The notes under the pieces are model-generated. The model saw only the letters and a program-made list of their open reading frames with translations. It was not told where the DNA came from and did not search any database. From the NCBI GenBank assembly GCA_937870805.1, contig CALMZT010000581.1:1-6289 (forward strand): a stretch of 6,289 nt of DNA. The letters are read 5' to 3'. Both the position numbers and the translations under genes were made by a program. Shown one piece after another: positions 4,963 to 6,289 of the stretch. This DNA is from an uncultured Chloroflexota bacterium (lineage in GTDB: Bacteria; Chloroflexota; Anaerolineae; Aggregatilineales; Phototrophicaceae). Every line of letters begins with the position of its first letter. Within the stretch, counting starts at the first letter, position 1.

Positions 4963-6289
4963 CTAGCTGTGTAGTTCCAGCAGCGGTTGCAGCGGCTCCG
5001 GCAGCGTATTCTGATACGACAGCGCCAGCATTTGCCGCGCGCGGGTCATCGCCGTGAAAATTCTGCGGCGCATCGTACTGATGCCATCTTCGGCGTCTAC
5101 TCGCTGGAATACATCGTGCAAATGAGGGACGAACACGGCATGGAATTCTAACCCTTTCATCGTGCCAAAGGTCTTCAGCACGCAGTTATACTTTTCCAGT
5201 GGCTTGAATTGATTAAGTACCTGATGGTTGTGGCATAAAACGGCGATCTGCTGCGGCTTAACACCCGAAGCAATCAGCGCCTCGATGCGACGATCAAGCG
5301 CCGCCAGCTCACTCGCCATATCCGCGCACTCCAGCAGCATCGGCACTTCGCCCGAACTCACCTCATACGAAGTCAAATTCGGCTCAACGCTTTTTTCTGT
5401 ACGTAAGAAAGCGTCGGCTTCGACCAGGCTGTATGCCGCAAAACAGATTTCACGCGAGGAACGGAAGGGCACACGCAGCGTCACCGAACGCCCCACGACG
5501 GAAACGCCTTTTTCCTGCCACGTAAACGATCTGAACAAGGATTGCAGGGGGTCTTCAACCAGCAGCATTGTGCCCGTTGGCTTTTGCAGCAGTTTGGCAA
5601 GCCGTATCCAGGGCGGCGCAAAATCCTGTGCCTCGTCAATGAACACTGCATCGTAACTCTGCTTCAGCGGATGCCCATTCTCCACGACTTCCAGCGCCGT
5701 TAACGCCAGATCAGCGCCGTCCATCCACATGCGTCCGCTGCGGCGTAGTTCGTCCTGATACGCGCGATAGCGGTTGAAAATCTCGTTGATGATCTCACGC
5801 TTTTCACGGGTGAGGCGCTGCACACGTCCCTTGCGTACCGCCGCGAGATAGGCTTCATCAGTGAAGATTTCGGCATCCTTGCGCCAGTCAATCTCCTCGA
5901 CGATGTACTGTGGTGTGAGACCTGTCTCGGCAACCAAATCTTTTGCCTCACGTTCAACCCAGCGGCGCACATCGACAAAATTTTCGTTCGGCGGCAGCAC
6001 AATTTTGTGGCAAATCTGGTGAAAGCTCAGCACATCAACGTCGTCCAAACCGATGCGGCTCTTGAGATCGCTTACCAGATCGCGGTTATACGCCATCACG
6101 AGAATTTTGTAGTTGGGAAAGTGTTCCTACAGGTAGCGCACGCGATGAGTTAGCACCAGTGTCTTGCCGCTGCCCGCCACACCCACCACCAGACGCACCA
6201 GTAAATTTTCCGCCGCCTCGTCAACCTCTTCCATGACGATGCGCGTCTGGGCACGGTTCAGCGTGCCCACGTCTTCGGTATCGTTTTCG
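4963..6289 (-). pseudogene. UvrD/Rep-like superfamily 1 helicase, interrupted by an in-frame amber codon, N-terminus off the window
   Basis: From the right edge the frame reads TLNRAQTRIVMEEVDEAAEN and then the Walker A motif GVAGSGKT, then RVRYL, then TAG at 6127-6129. It continues in the same frame with EHFPNYKILVMAYNRDL and stays open for almost 390 codons to the stop at 4963. Counting from GTG 6099 (378 residues), helicase motifs are: II, FIDEAQDF (153-160); III, LLVEDPLQSLFRSFTW (179-194); IV, LRVPFRSSREI (208-218); V, MKGLEFHAVFVPH (314-326); VI, FTAMTRARQML (348-358). All belong to an ATP-driven DNA helicase of the UvrD/Rep group, short relative to UvrD itself. The downstream part cannot bind ATP without Walker A, and GTG 6099 has no ribosome site, so separate translation is unlikely. 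A CAG-to-TAG change would explain the break. Related helicases often carry an N-terminal nuclease-like (NERD) domain, but that part is outside the window. Confidence 0.85.
6127..6129 (-). other. In-frame TAG codon inside the helicase gene
   Basis: The codon sits 15 codons after the GKT lysine of Walker A, in the helix that leads to motif Ia. Its flanking codons are CTG and GAA. Homologues usually have a polar residue at this kind of position, and one base change (CAG, Gln) restores the frame. No hairpin or other recoding signal could be recognised around it. Confidence 0.9.

Noticed and set aside
5228..5656. Plus-strand open frame of 142 codons
   Set aside because: Antisense to the helicase between motifs II and V; serine/arginine-rich shadow.

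Overview
The window is about 6.3 kb of moderately GC-rich bacterial DNA with dense coding. Almost all genes are on the minus strand and one tRNA gene is on the plus strand. Both ends cut through genes. There is no phage, IS or CRISPR signal. The tRNA has no encoded CCA. The gene types, the codon-level style and a short palindromic repeat of a kind I recall from environmental genomes suggest a member of the Chloroflexota (Anaerolineae-like). This is an inference from gene content, not a proof.

Left part (1-3440, minus strand, transcribed right to left): a tight three-gene operon. It runs from a family 4 (GT-B) glycosyltransferase, to a class I SAM-dependent methyltransferase, to a large GT-C membrane glycosyltransferase related to family 39/ArnT, which leaves the window at its left edge. 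The genes overlap by a few bases, which points to translational coupling. The GT-C protein reads open without interruption from 1445 to base 1. The set fits assembly and decoration of a lipid-linked or surface glycan. The substrate cannot be read from the sequence.

Middle (3441-3693): an intergenic gap of about 250 bp. It holds a 58-bp double-hairpin palindromic repeat and a short heptamer repeat that runs into the stop codon of the next gene. Then 3694-4722 (minus) encodes a polytopic protein of the LPG_synthase_TM/UPF0104 (YbhN/AglD) family. It seems to start almost at its own -10 box, so its mRNA may be leaderless.

Right part: a tRNA-Gly(CCC) gene on the plus strand (4838-4910) has a perfect-consensus sigma-70-type promoter and an intrinsic terminator. 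It converges with a UvrD/Rep-like SF1 helicase gene on the minus strand (4963 to beyond 6289). That helicase gene has an in-frame amber codon at 6127-6129, between Walker A and the next helicase motif, while everything on both sides stays in frame with intact motifs. This is the most notable oddity in the window: a fresh nonsense mutation, a sequence error, or readthrough/recoding.

I did not find a convincing new multi-gene system. The points worth a second look are the amber-interrupted helicase, the covarying double-hairpin repeat, the dyad around the tRNA -35 box, the possible leaderless flippase-like gene, the unusual T-loop of the tRNA and the long N-terminal extension of the GT-C protein.
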